A stretch of DNA of 14,371 nucleotides from JAAAPF01 sp046541805 (lineage in GTDB: Bacteria > Pseudomonadota > Alphaproteobacteria > Geminicoccales > Geminicoccaceae): positions 1 through 14,371 of the forward strand of contig JBKHCM010000085.1 of assembly GCA_046541805.1 (NCBI GenBank), read 5' to 3'. Each line of letters opens with the position of its first letter. Position 1 is the stretch's first letter. Made by a program: the position numbers and the translations under genes. Below the pieces are notes generated by a model. The model was not told the DNA's origin and made no database searches. It worked only from the letters and a program-made list of their open reading frames with translations. Shown piece by piece: positions 1 through 7,806 of this stretch.

Positions 1-440
1 AAGGCGGCACGTCGCCCGCGACCGTAGCCGGCACCGGTCGCGGCCCGTCGAGTGTGCCCATTCGGCCTCCCCTTGTGCCCCAGGGGCAGGGCGCGCGACG
101 CTGCGTCACCCGCGACCCAACGTTGTTGGCGCGGACCGTGCGGCCGGCGCGCCGGCAGGTCAAGCCGCGGCCGATCCGCGACCGGGGCACGCCGTGCGCG
201 CGCAGCGTGCAGCGGCGCTGATTGCGGCCGCGTCGGTGCGGGCCCGAGCGGCGCGGCGACCCGCGACAGCCTACGAGCATCGAACGCTCGGCGTTCACAT
301 CCAGGCGAGGTCACGCCACGACGGCGAACGCGGCGACTCTCTGGACGCCGGCCGACGCGACGCGGCCGAGGCGAGCGTGACCGCGCCCAAGCCCGCCGGT
401 GGCGACCGGCCGTGGCGCAAAGCGGGCCGCGCGCTCCGGT
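1..440. other. Left edge without a supportable gene
   Basis: Open frames here are rich in Arg, Ala and Gly, carry no recognisable motif and have no ribosome binding site, so I read them as chance frames in GC-rich DNA. Two dyads are visible. One has 9-bp arms at 16-24 and 35-43 around a 10-nt loop. The other is GCCGGT (395-400) pairing with ACCGGC (405-410), about 30 nt past the stop of the lipoprotein gene. Neither is followed by a T-run, so a terminator role is only possible. Confidence 0.5.
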
Positions 441-908
441 CTACCAGTCCGGCGAGGCGCGCCGGTCGCCGTCGGGGCCGATGACGACGCGCAGCGGATC
501 GGACGCCGGCGTGGCGTCCGCGCGCTGGGCGTCCGCACGTCGCGCGGCGGCGCGGCGGTCGGCCTCGCGTTGACGCCGGAGCCCTTCGACGTCGCGGCGC
601 AGCGCGTCGATCTCGGCTTGGCTGCGGGCGCGCTCGGCGGCGAGGTCGGCCTCTTGGCGTTGTTGCTGGCGGTCCATGGCGTAGCCCGCCCCGCCGCCGA
701 CCGCCGCCCCGAGGGCGGCACCGATGGCGGTGTTCTCCGAGCGGCGGCCGTCGGCGCTCAGCACGTTGCCGAGCACGCCGCCGACGACCGAGCCGGTGGC
801 GGCGCCCGTGGCGGTGGCGGTGCTCGGCGGCGGCTGCGGGGAGGCCGTGGCACAGCCCGCGAGCGCCAGCACCGCCACCGCCCCCACCGTCGCCCGGGCC
901 CTGCGCAT
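441..908 (-). CDS. Gly-zipper lipoprotein with C-terminal coiled coil
   Basis: Predicted outer-envelope lipoprotein of 155 aa; exact role unknown. The N-terminus is a lipoprotein signal (MRRARA, a hydrophobic run, then the lipobox LAGC with Cys19). Residues about 33-80 form a Gly/Ala-rich glycine-zipper segment of the YMGG or OmpA-like type, with GSVVGGVLGNVL and AIGAALGAAVGGGAGYAMD. Residues about 82-130 are Gln/Arg/Glu/Ala-rich and probably a coiled coil (QQQRQEADLAAERARSQAEI). The ATG at 908 is preferred because GGAGG lies 6 nt upstream; the in-frame ATG at 914 abuts that GGAGG. It lies 105 nt downstream of the Urc1-like gene on the same strand, so co-transcription is possible. Such proteins are usually envelope-integrity or stress factors, but nothing here fixes a function. 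Confidence 0.8.
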   Translation of the reverse strand: MRRARATVGAVAVLALAGCATASPQPPPSTATATGAATGSVVGGVLGNVLSADGRRSENTAIGAALGAAVGGGAGYAMDRQQQRQEADLAAERARSQAEIDALRRDVEGLRRQREADRRAAARRADAQRADATPASDPLRVVIGPDGDRRASPDW

Positions 909-1013
909 CGTCATCCTCCGTCCGTCCCCCGCGAATGCGCCCACCATGTAGCCGCAGCTCGGCTGACGGAACGCTGAACGAACCTCAAGCCGCCTGCACC
1001 CTTGCGCGCGTGC

Positions 1014-2273
<1,260 letters not shown>

Positions 2274-2460
2274 CGGTCCGATCCTCGAACAGCCACGCCG
2301 ACGCGACGTCGCCGGACGCAGGTCATGTAGCGCGGGCCATGCGGCTTCGCCACGCCCGATGCAAGAGCAGACTCGCGCCTTGCGCGACTTTCGGCTAGGC
2401 GCGGCGGCGCGGCGGCGGCGTCCGACGCCGGCGGCGCGGTGCCGACGACGGGGAGGAACC
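2274..2460. promoter_or_regulatory. Divergent intergenic region between Urc1-like and FAH-family genes
   Basis: This 187-bp gap separates two divergently transcribed genes and must hold both start signals. An inverted repeat TCGCGC-CTT-GCGCGA sits at 2373-2387 and is a possible operator. I could not identify a convincing -35/-10 pair in either direction. Shine-Dalgarno sequences are GGGGAGGAA just before 2461 (plus) and GAGG before the TTG at 2273 (minus). Confidence 0.4.
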
Positions 2461-3312
2461 ATGAAACTGGTGCGTTACGGCCTGCCCGGCGAGGAGCGGC
2501 CGGGGCTCATCGACGCCGCGGGCCGGCTCAAAGACCTCGGGGCGCAGGTCGACGACATCGACGCCGCCACGGTGCGGGTCGAGAAGCTGGCCGAGCTGCG
2601 GGCGCTCGATCCCAACGATCTGCCGGAGATCGGCGGCGAGCCGCGCCTCGGCCCGCCCGTGAACCCCAAAAGCGTCGGCAAGTGCGTCTGCATCGGGCTC
2701 AACTTCTCCGACCACGCCGCGGAGACCAACAACCCGATCCCCACCGAGCCGATCGTCTTCATGAAGGCGACGAGCGCCATCACCGGACCCTACGACCCGG
2801 TCATCCTGCCGCGCGGCTCGCAGAAGAGCGACTGGGAGGTCGAGCTCGCCGTCGTCGTCGGCAAGCGCTGCAAATACGTGCCCGAGAGCGAGGCGCCCGC
2901 CTACATCGCCGGCTTTTGCGCCTTCAACGACGTCTCCGAGCGCAACTTCCAGCTCGAGCGCGGCGGGCAGTGGACCAAGGGCAAGAGCTGCGACACCTTC
3001 GCGCCGATGGGCCCGTGGCTGGTCACCCCCGACGAGGTCGGCGACCCCGACGACCTGGCGATGTGGTGCGACGTCGACGGCCGGCGCATGCAAAACGGCA
3101 CCAGTGCGACGATGATCTTCCGGGTGCCCGCGATCCTCTCCTACCTGTCAAACATGTTCGCGCTCGAGCCCGGCGACGTCGTCGCCACCGGCACGCCCCC
3201 CGGCGTCGGCGCCGCGATGACGCCGCCCGCGTTCCTGCGCGCCGGGCAGACCATGGTCACCGGCATCGCCAAGCTCGGCGAAATGCGCAACCCGATCCGC
3301 GCCGACGACTGA
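2461..3312 (+). CDS. Fumarylacetoacetate hydrolase (FAH) family protein
   Basis: Soluble enzyme of 283 aa in the FAH superfamily (COG0179-like), whose members use a divalent metal to hydrolyse, isomerise or decarboxylate 2-oxo or 1,3-diketo acids. The layout is a short N-terminal domain (about 1-65) followed by the catalytic domain. Visible landmarks are GLNFSDHAAE with His85, DWEVELAVVVGK with metal ligands Glu126 and Glu128, FNDVSERNFQ with Asp157, WTKGKSCDTF (about 171-180), and TGTPPGVG near 240. Start ATG 2461 follows GGGGAGGAA. This subgroup is often labelled ureidoglycolate lyase or 5-oxopent-3-ene-1,2,5-tricarboxylate decarboxylase; the sequence does not reveal the true substrate. It is divergent from the Urc1-like gene and is followed 39 nt later by a broken hydrolase start, probably once a co-transcribed neighbour. 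Confidence 0.93.
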   Translation: MKLVRYGLPGEERPGLIDAAGRLKDLGAQVDDIDAATVRVEKLAELRALDPNDLPEIGGEPRLGPPVNPKSVGKCVCIGLNFSDHAAETNNPIPTEPIVFMKATSAITGPYDPVILPRGSQKSDWEVELAVVVGKRCKYVPESEAPAYIAGFCAFNDVSERNFQLERGGQWTKGKSCDTFAPMGPWLVTPDEVGDPDDLAMWCDVDGRRMQNGTSATMIFRVPAILSYLSNMFALEPGDVVATGTPPGVGAAMTPPAFLRAGQTMVTGIAKLGEMRNPIRADD

Positions 3313-3845
3313 GCGCGGCCGCGGGGAGCGCCGTCGCGGGGAGGCGCGGTCGTGGCCGTCTTCTGCCTGCTGCACGGCATCCCCGACACGGCCCGGGCCT
3401 GGGACGGCGTCGTTCGCGGCCTCGGCGGCGCGCCGCGCTGCGCTTCGCCGAGGGCGGCGCGTTTGTCGTCGGGGGCGAGGTGATGGAACATCAGCGTGGA
3501 GACGCAGACGTCGAAGGGGCGATCCGAGGGCGGCGTCGCGGGCAGCGCGGTGGCGCTGGCGGCGACGAAGCGGATGGGCCCGGCCGCCGCCCGGCGCGCC
3601 CGCGCGAGCATGACCGGGTCGGGATCGATGCCGACGATCTCGGCCGCGGGGCAGGTTTGGGCGAGGAGCCGGCAGAGCGTGCCCGGCCCGCAGCCGAGGT
3701 CGAGGATGCGCGCGTGCGGCCGCGGCGCCACCGCCGCGACGACGGCCGGGCGCCAGACGCGCGCCCGGCAAAGCCGCATCGCGATGGGCTCGTAGGCCCA
3801 GGCGAGCGCGTCGAGACGCAGCGCGGTGCGGGGTCGAGGGGCCAT
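3141..3845 (-). CDS. Class I SAM methyltransferase with lost C-terminus (probable pseudogene)
   Basis: The first 137 residues (3845 down to about 3435) are a convincing Rossmann-fold methyltransferase: ILDLGCGPGTLC is motif I, IVGIDPDPVML the acidic motif II, and FDVCVSTLMFHHLAPDDKRA the motif IV region. After ALGEAQR, where relatives continue with a VLRPGG-type segment, the frame instead becomes Pro/Arg/Thr-rich residues read antisense to a hydrolase fragment and then to the 3' end of the FAH gene, finally stopping at 3141. The last third of the fold is therefore missing and replaced by meaningless sequence. Start ATG 3845 has GAGG 5 nt upstream, so expression signals are intact. I think the gene is broken by a deletion at about 3430-3435; a stable product of 234 aa seems unlikely. 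Confidence 0.7.
   Translation of the reverse strand: MAPRPRTALRLDALAWAYEPIAMRLCRARVWRPAVVAAVAPRPHARILDLGCGPGTLCRLLAQTCPAAEIVGIDPDPVMLARARRAAAGPIRFVAASATALPATPPSDRPFDVCVSTLMFHHLAPDDKRAALGEAQRGAPPRPRTTPSQARAVSGMPCSRQKTATTAPPRDGAPRGRAQSSARIGLRISPSLAMPVTMVCPARRNAGGVIAAPTPGGVPVATTSPGSSANMFDR
3352..3483 (+). pseudogene. Alpha/beta hydrolase, 5' fragment only
   Basis: A GTG start at 3352 with an excellent Shine-Dalgarno (GGGGAGG, 7-nt spacing) opens a frame beginning VFCLLHGIPDTARAWDG, followed by VVRGLGG. This is the usual alpha/beta-hydrolase N-terminus (beta strand, oxyanion HG loop, then the P-D-x-A-x-x-W helix). Similarity ends at about 3429. The remaining 17 residues are antisense to the methyltransferase fragment and reach a TGA at 3481. 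The catalytic Ser, Asp and His regions are all absent. It starts 39 nt after the FAH-family gene, so it was probably in that operon. Too short for the usual gene callers, but the start region is real. Confidence 0.6.
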
Positions 3846-3922
3846 CTTGTCCTCACCTGCGGGCGCCGGCGCGCCGGACGACCGCTTTCCGTCGCGGCGG
3901 GGATGGCGGCGGAGGGTAGCGT

Positions 3923-3947
3923 GGAACCGGCGCCGGCACGGCGCGTT
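3923..3947 (+). promoter_or_regulatory. EcfG-type sigma promoter upstream of ecfG
   Basis: GGAAC at 3923-3927, a 16-nt spacer, then CGTT at 3944-3947. This matches the known alphaproteobacterial general-stress promoter (GGAAC-N16/17-CGTT). It lies 74 nt upstream of the ecfG start codon and reads in the same direction. The sigma factor is therefore probably autoregulated. I scanned both strands by eye and found no second element with this spacing in the window. Confidence 0.75.
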
Positions 3948-4021
3948 CTAGCATTGCCTAGCGGCGTGTGCGCGCCGCCCGCTGCCGCGGCCTGTGTCGA
4001 CGACCGAGAGAGGACGACGCG

Positions 4022-4579
4022 ATGGACGACTTCCGCGAGGAGCTCACCCGCACGATCCCAAGCCTGCGCGCCTTCGCCCGCAGCCTCGCCGCCGGCGACG
4101 AAGCCCTGGCCGACGACCTGGTCCAGGACACCTGCGTCAACGCGCTCAGATCGCAGCATCAGTTCACGCCCGGCACCAACCTCAAGGCTTGGCTCTTCAC
4201 CATCCTGCGCAACCGCTTTCGCAGCCTCGCCAAGCGCCGCCGGATCCGGGCGGAGGAGCCCGACGACGATCTCGACCGGCTGCCCGTGGACGCGACGCCA
4301 CAGGAGGGCCGCCTCGAGATGCTGGCCTTTCGCCACGCCTTCGGCGAGCTGCGCCCGGAATACCGCGAGGCCCTGGTGCTCGCCGTCGTCCACGGCATGA
4401 ACTACGAGGAGATCGCCCGGGTCTGCGGCTGTCGGGTCGGCACCGTGAAGAGCCGGGTGAGCCGCGCGCGCGAGCGGCTGCGCCGGGTGCTCTACGAGGA
4501 GCCGGAGCGGGCGGCGCAGCCGAGCCGGGCCGAGAGCGAGGCCATCGACGCTTGGCTCGACCCGGCCGCGCCGGCGTGA
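4022..4579 (+). CDS. ecfG: EcfG-type ECF RNA polymerase sigma factor (general stress response)
   Basis: ECF sigma factor of 185 aa that would direct RNA polymerase to general stress promoters. The sigma-2 region spans about 10-75 (DDLVQDTCVNAL, then NLKAWLFTILRNRFRSLAKRRR). The sigma-4 region spans about 103-157 (LRPEYREALVLAVVHGMNYEEI, CGCRVGTVKSRVSRARERL). The NYEEIARVCGCRVGTVKSRVSRAR helix-turn-helix is typical of the EcfG group. An acidic linker (EEPDDDLDRL) joins the domains. ATG 4022 follows GAGAGG by 8 nt. An EcfG-type promoter lies upstream and a PhyR gene downstream, which together support the assignment. The family is normally held inactive by the small anti-sigma factor NepR, usually encoded next to ecfG; the 5' leader here is far too short to contain it. 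Confidence 0.92.
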   Translation: MDDFREELTRTIPSLRAFARSLAAGDEALADDLVQDTCVNALRSQHQFTPGTNLKAWLFTILRNRFRSLAKRRRIRAEEPDDDLDRLPVDATPQEGRLEMLAFRHAFGELRPEYREALVLAVVHGMNYEEIARVCGCRVGTVKSRVSRARERLRRVLYEEPERAAQPSRAESEAIDAWLDPAAPA

Positions 4580-4763
4580 CCTCGAAGCCGTTTGCCGATC
4601 GGGTCCGTGACCACGCGGCCCCCAGCGGCGGCCCGCATCGGCGACGGCGCCGGCGGGCGCGAGCGACGGCGCGCCCTCAGGCCGCGGCGTCGTGTCCCCG
4701 ATGAGCACGGCAGCAGCCGTGGCGCGGGGGGCGGCCGCGCCACCTGAGCGTGGGGGAGACGAC

Positions 4764-5249
4764 ATGGTCGTGACGGCCACGGACGAGCCGGCGGCCCCCG
4801 GACATCTGCAAGCTCCGTTTCGCGAGCTGGCCGATGCCGCCACGGTGTGCCGTCTGGCGGCGCGCGCGCTCGACTCCGCCGACGCCGCCGGAATCGTGAG
4901 CGCCCTCGCCGGCATTCATGAGCGCGATCTCGCGCATCTCAGGCGCCTTCGCGCCAAGGTCGCTCACGCCGCGCCCGAGGCGGCCGGCGCGACGCCGGTC
5001 GACGATGGGATGGCCGGCGAACGCGCGAGGGCGGCGCGCGGACGGGTGCAGCTGGCGCACAGCCGTGACGGCGACCGCGCCGTGCTCGCGATCGTCCGCG
5101 AGACGCAGGAGCGGGTGAGCCGCGTCTACGAGCGGATGCGCGACGATCTGGCGCTGCCGGGCGAGTTCCGCACGCTCGCCGGCGCGGCGCTCGAGGAGTT
5201 GCACCGCCGTCACCGTCGGCTCGAGGCGGCGATGCGCCTCGCCGGCTGA
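4764..5249 (+). CDS. DUF2383-like (PA2169-type) four-helix protein
   Basis: Soluble, helical protein of 161 aa between ecfG and phyR. The N-terminal half (FRELADAATVCRLAARALD, HERDLAHLRRLRAKV) and the C-terminal half (DGDRAVLAIVRETQERVSRV, LRTLAGAALEELHRRHRRLE in similar form) resemble the ferritin-like DUF2383 bundle. Members recur in alphaproteobacterial stress regulons, but I know of no biochemical role for them, and no ferritin-type metal ligand pair is obvious here. The ATG at 4764 was chosen because GGGGGAG lies about 6 nt upstream; an in-frame GTG (4692) and ATG (4701) lack such a site. It is 184 nt from ecfG and 174 nt from phyR, with no EcfG-type promoter in either gap, so it may be served by the promoter upstream of ecfG. 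Family assignment is moderate. Confidence 0.72.
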   Translation: MVVTATDEPAAPGHLQAPFRELADAATVCRLAARALDSADAAGIVSALAGIHERDLAHLRRLRAKVAHAAPEAAGATPVDDGMAGERARAARGRVQLAHSRDGDRAVLAIVRETQERVSRVYERMRDDLALPGEFRTLAGAALEELHRRHRRLEAAMRLAG

Positions 5250-5423
5250 GCGGGGAAGGTGCCGGCCGATCGCGTCGCGCCGCGTCGCCGGGTCGACGCG
5301 GCGGCGAGGGCTGCCTATTTTCGGGCGTGGCGCGAGGTGGAAAGCGAGCGGGCTCGCCGCCACGGCCGGCACCAAACCGGCCCGCTGCCAAGCGAGCCGA
5401 GGCGGGCGAAGCGGGGGGCGCAC

Positions 5424-6206
5424 ATGAGCGAGGCAGCGGCGGCGACGCGGATGGAGCCCTTGGTCGGCGCGCTTCGCCGCTACGCCCGCGCCGCTGTCGG
5501 TGACGCCGAGCGGGCCGACGGGTGCGTTTCGGTGGCGCTGGAGCGCGCCCTCGACCGGCGCTTGCCGGGGCAGCCGACCGTCGCGCTCTACCGCGCGGTC
5601 TATGAGGAAGTGCGGCGGGCGGCGCCGGTGGAACCCGATGCCGGCGCGCCGGCCGAGCCGCTGGCGCGCAAACTTCGCGAGCTGGAGCCGAGCGCGCGCC
5701 ATGCCCTGTTGCTGTGTCGGCTCGAGGGGCTCGACGCCGGCACCGCGGCCGCGGTGATGGCGACGTCGCCGGCGGCCGTGAGACGTCGCGTCGAGGCGGC
5801 CGTCGCGGCCTTGCGCCCGGGCCTGCACGCCGCGGTCTTGATCGTCGAGGACAACGACGCGTTGGCGGCCCAGCTCGCCGGCGTCGTCGCCCGGCTCGGA
5901 CACCACGTCACCGCGGTCGCCCGCACCGCCGAGGAGGCCGTCAGGACGGCGCGGGATCGGCGCCCGGACGTCGTCCTCGCCGACCTCGACCTCGGCGGCG
6001 CGGGTGACGGCGCCGGGCTCGCCGAGCTCGAGGCGCTTCGCGCCGACGACGGCCCACCGACGATCTTCGTGAGCGGCGCGCCGGAGCGGGTCGCGCGCCG
6101 GGGGCTGCGGCGGCCCGATTCGGTCCTGCGCAAGCCCTGCGACCCGCGCGTCCTCGCCTCGGCCTTCGCCCGCGCGCTCGACACCACGGCCGACCGGACC
6201 GGCTGA
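5424..6206 (+). CDS. phyR: PhyR-type general stress response regulator (sigma-like domain plus receiver)
   Basis: Anti-anti-sigma factor of 260 aa, the usual PhyR length. Residues about 11-133 form the EcfG-like domain, with a sigma-4-like end (LEPSARHALLLCRLEGLDAG, SPAAVRRRVEAAVAAL). Residues about 137-258 are a receiver: Glu142 and Asp143 of VLIVEDND, phosphoacceptor Asp187 in VVLADLDLGG, Ser217 in IFVSG and Lys237 in VLRKPCD. In the family, phosphorylation exposes the sigma-like domain, which binds NepR and frees EcfG. ATG 5424 follows a G-rich stretch; a GTG at 5259 is in frame but would add a low-complexity tail. The sigma-like domain has diverged (Ala-rich) from EcfG. No sensor kinase of the HWE/HisKA_2 type is in the window. 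Confidence 0.92.
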   Translation: MSEAAAATRMEPLVGALRRYARAAVGDAERADGCVSVALERALDRRLPGQPTVALYRAVYEEVRRAAPVEPDAGAPAEPLARKLRELEPSARHALLLCRLEGLDAGTAAAVMATSPAAVRRRVEAAVAALRPGLHAAVLIVEDNDALAAQLAGVVARLGHHVTAVARTAEEAVRTARDRRPDVVLADLDLGGAGDGAGLAELEALRADDGPPTIFVSGAPERVARRGLRRPDSVLRKPCDPRVLASAFARALDTTADRTG

Positions 6207-6224
6207 GGCGGGCCGACGCGAACC

Positions 6225-6249
6225 GCCGCGCGAAGCGCCCGGGCGCGGC
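6225..6249. terminator. Possible bidirectional hairpin between convergent genes
   Basis: GCCGCGC (6225-6231) pairs with GCGCGGC (6243-6249). Nested inside is a perfect 12-bp palindrome GCGCCCGGGCGC (6235-6246). It lies between the stop of phyR (6206) and the stop of the convergent membrane-protein gene (6250). No T-run follows on either strand, so intrinsic termination is uncertain. Confidence 0.35.
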
Positions 6250-6660
6250 CTATCCCGCCGACGGCGGCGCCGAGCCGAGCCATGCCACCCGCAAAATCGA
6301 CAGCAGGATCAACAGACAGGTCAGGACGAAAAAGACGAATTGTCCGAACGCGAAGCCGCGATAGTGCCGCGTCATCAGCGGCCGGCCGTCGTCCAGGTGC
6401 AGACCCGTCTCGAGGATGCCCGCGAGGGCATAAAGCGCGAAGATGCCGCCGAGGATGGAGAGCAGGCAACTGACGGCGGCGCCGCTGAGCAACCACGCGA
6501 TCGCCGAGAGATCGTCGCCGCGATCCAGGACCAAGGCGGCGAGAATGGCGGACAGGATGGCGGTGCAGATCGTGATCAGCTGCTTGCTGCTGTCCTGCGC
6601 GAGATCGATGGCCTTCTCGCGGCTGGCCCATCGATCCGACGGCGACGCCCGACCGGTCAC
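6250..6660 (-). CDS. Small three-helix membrane protein of unknown function
   Basis: I do not recognise this 136-residue protein. A polar N-terminus (about 1-27, with SREKAIDLAQDSSKQ) is followed by three likely membrane spans: LITICTAILSAILAALVL (about 28-45), the long stretch LSAIAWLLSGAAVSCLLSIL with GGIFALYALAGIL (about 51-83), and FGQFVFFVLTCLLILLSILR (about 103-122). A short charged loop (LHLDDGRPLMTRHYRG) lies before the last span. The GTG start at 6660 comes just 3 nt after the stop of the preceding gene and has no clear ribosome binding site, so translational coupling is likely. This pairing suggests the membrane protein and its soluble partner act together. It converges on phyR but need not be functionally related to it. 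Confidence 0.72.
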   Translation of the reverse strand: MTGRASPSDRWASREKAIDLAQDSSKQLITICTAILSAILAALVLDRGDDLSAIAWLLSGAAVSCLLSILGGIFALYALAGILETGLHLDDGRPLMTRHYRGFAFGQFVFFVLTCLLILLSILRVAWLGSAPPSAG

Positions 6661-6663
6661 GGC

Positions 6664-7164
6664 TCAACAGATGGGCGGCAGCGGCGGCGGGCACAGCCGC
6701 GCGAAGATCCGCGCGTCGGTGCGCAAGCGGATGACGCGGTCGCCGGCCCGAAAGAGCTCGGTTGCGGGTTCGCCGCTCTCGCGCTTGACCTCGCGGGCGC
6801 GGCGCGCGCAGCGCTCGGCGAGGCGTCCGGCGAAGCCGCACGCGGCGACGAGGTTGGCGTCGCGCTCGCGCGCGGTGTAGCGCCGGCCGCTCGGTTCCTC
6901 GCGCCCGGCGCCGCCAGCGCCGAGCACGTGCTCCATGATCGCGATCGCGAATTCGCGCACGGTGACCGCGTCCTCGGCGCGGACGACGAGGCCCTTGCGC
7001 AGGGCGACGAGCTCGAATTGCAGCAGAATCTGGGATTCCGCCGCTTGGGGGGAGATCCCGTAGACGCGCGCGACGCGGTCGGCGTCGGCGGTGGGCCGTG
7101 CGGCCGCAGCGCCGTCGGGTGCCCCCGCCGTCGCGGCGTCTTCGCCCGCCATCGGGTCCGGCAT
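6664..7164 (-). CDS. Hypothetical soluble protein, partner of the small membrane protein
   Basis: Protein of 166 aa that I cannot assign to a family. There is no signal peptide or membrane span. Residues 1-28 are Ala/Asp-rich and probably disordered. A helical stretch follows (YGISPQAAESQILLQFELVA, then VREFAIAIMEHVLGAGG), and then a cationic helical region with AACGFAGRLAERCARRAREV. The end is unusual: CPPPLPPIC, two cysteines bracketing a proline-rich tail. ATG 7164 has GAGGAG about 7 nt upstream, a strong site, so this is the lead gene of a two-gene unit with 6250-6660. A perfect palindrome at 7240-7259 lies about 75 nt upstream of the start and could be its operator. Confidence 0.72.
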   Translation of the reverse strand: MPDPMAGEDAATAGAPDGAAAARPTADADRVARVYGISPQAAESQILLQFELVALRKGLVVRAEDAVTVREFAIAIMEHVLGAGGAGREEPSGRRYTARERDANLVAACGFAGRLAERCARRAREVKRESGEPATELFRAGDRVIRLRTDARIFARLCPPPLPPIC

Positions 7165-7239
7165 GGCTGTTCTCCTCGCGGCCGTCGCATGGCGGACGGG
7201 GCGGCGGCATCCGTCCTAGCGCGAGCTTGCCGTCGGACA

Positions 7240-7259
7240 ACATAACCTTCTGGTTATGT
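7240..7259. promoter_or_regulatory. Perfect 20-bp palindrome, candidate operator
   Basis: ACATAACC (7240-7247), TTCT, then GGTTATGT (7252-7259): 8-bp arms with a 4-nt centre, in otherwise GC-rich surroundings. On the minus strand a TTGACA (-35-like) overlaps its edge, but no good -10 lies at the usual distance. The position suits control of the gene starting at 7164. The form is that of a dimeric winged-helix regulator site (ArsR or MarR type), but no such regulator gene is nearby. Confidence 0.5.
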
Positions 7260-7305
7260 CAAGATCGACCGCGACGGCGTCGGCGATGGCGAGCTCGAAA
7301 CGGCG

Positions 7306-7338
7306 ACGAGCCCCGGCCGGGAGGGCACCGGGGCTCGT
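7306..7338 (-). terminator. Strong hairpin, likely phasin terminator
   Basis: ACGAGCCCCGG (7306-7316) pairs perfectly with CCGGGGCTCGT (7328-7338), giving an 11-bp stem and 11-nt loop. It lies about 58 nt past the phasin stop codon. Only a short T-rich patch (GTTTCG) follows on the minus strand, so the U-tract is weak. Confidence 0.6.
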
Positions 7339-7396
7339 TCTCCAGGGGGTCGTCCGCGAGGGAGGTGGCGGACGGCCCCCAGGGGCCTGGCGTGGC

Positions 7397-7759
7397 TCAG
7401 GCGGCGAGCTTTTGGAGCTCGTCGACGTTCTGCTGCACGCGCTTGGCGATCATGTCCATGGCCTCGGCCTGGGCCTTCATGCCGAGATCCATCTGGTTCT
7501 GCGTGACGCTGACGTACTTGTCGGCGACGGCCTTGACGTCGGCGACGTACGCGTCGGGCTTCTTCGCAACGTCGAACTTGCCGGTCAGCATCGCCTGCAT
7601 CTGGTCCATGTAGTCGGCGAAGAAGCCGGACTGCGCCTTCACGGCCGCCTGGGCGGCGTCGAGCAGGACGGTCTGCGCCTTCACGAGGGTATCCATGTTC
7701 GCCTTCTGCATGGCGAAAAGGGCGTCCACGTCGAGCTTGGGAAGGGTCGCGAGCTTCAT
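7397..7759 (-). CDS. phaP: Phasin family protein (PHA granule-associated)
   Basis: Short phasin of 120 aa, expected to coat polyhydroxyalkanoate granules in the cytoplasm. The sequence is amphipathic and helical, low in Cys and rich in Ala, Gln, Lys and Met. It opens with LDVDALFAMQKANMDTLVKA and continues with QTVLLDAAQAAVKAQSGFFA, the standard phasin pattern (a helix with QxAN, then a helix with AQxGF). It is at the short end for the family. ATG 7759 follows AGAGAGG by 8 nt; the open frame extends to 7822 only through non-phasin residues. The codons here are less extreme than those of its neighbours, as is common for highly expressed phasins. A TGC-rich dyad lies 48 nt upstream and a strong hairpin follows. 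No PHA synthase or depolymerase gene is nearby. Confidence 0.88.
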   Translation of the reverse strand: MKLATLPKLDVDALFAMQKANMDTLVKAQTVLLDAAQAAVKAQSGFFADYMDQMQAMLTGKFDVAKKPDAYVADVKAVADKYVSVTQNQMDLGMKAQAEAMDMIAKRVQQNVDELQKLAA

Positions 7760-7806
7760 CGAAAGGGCCTCTCTGCGTTTGACGCCCCGACTCCTACACG
7801 CCGGAT

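Noticed and set aside
52..573. Plus-strand open frame of 173 codons at the left edge
   Set aside because: Arg/Ala/Gly-rich without motifs or a ribosome binding site, and it runs antisense into the well-supported lipoprotein gene.
2455..2475. GGAAC followed by CGTT before the FAH gene, considered as a second EcfG promoter
   Set aside because: The spacer is 13 nt rather than 16-17, and GGAAC is part of the ribosome binding site with CGTT inside the coding region.
2439..4400. Plus-strand frame of 653 codons spanning several genes
   Set aside because: Off-frame reading of the FAH gene, the deletion scar and ecfG; residues are almost all Arg, Gly, Ala and Pro. No stop occurs merely because of high GC.
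4492..4743. Minus-strand frame containing IGKRLR, considered as a hidden nepR
   Set aside because: NepR needs a following conserved Leu-Tyr and EPVP-type segment, which is absent; the frame is antisense to the end of ecfG and has no ribosome binding site.
5259..5423. N-terminal extension of PhyR from GTG 5259
   Set aside because: It would add 55 Arg/Ala-rich residues absent from PhyR proteins, and the GTG lies directly on a possible Shine-Dalgarno. Length 260 from ATG 5424 fits the family.
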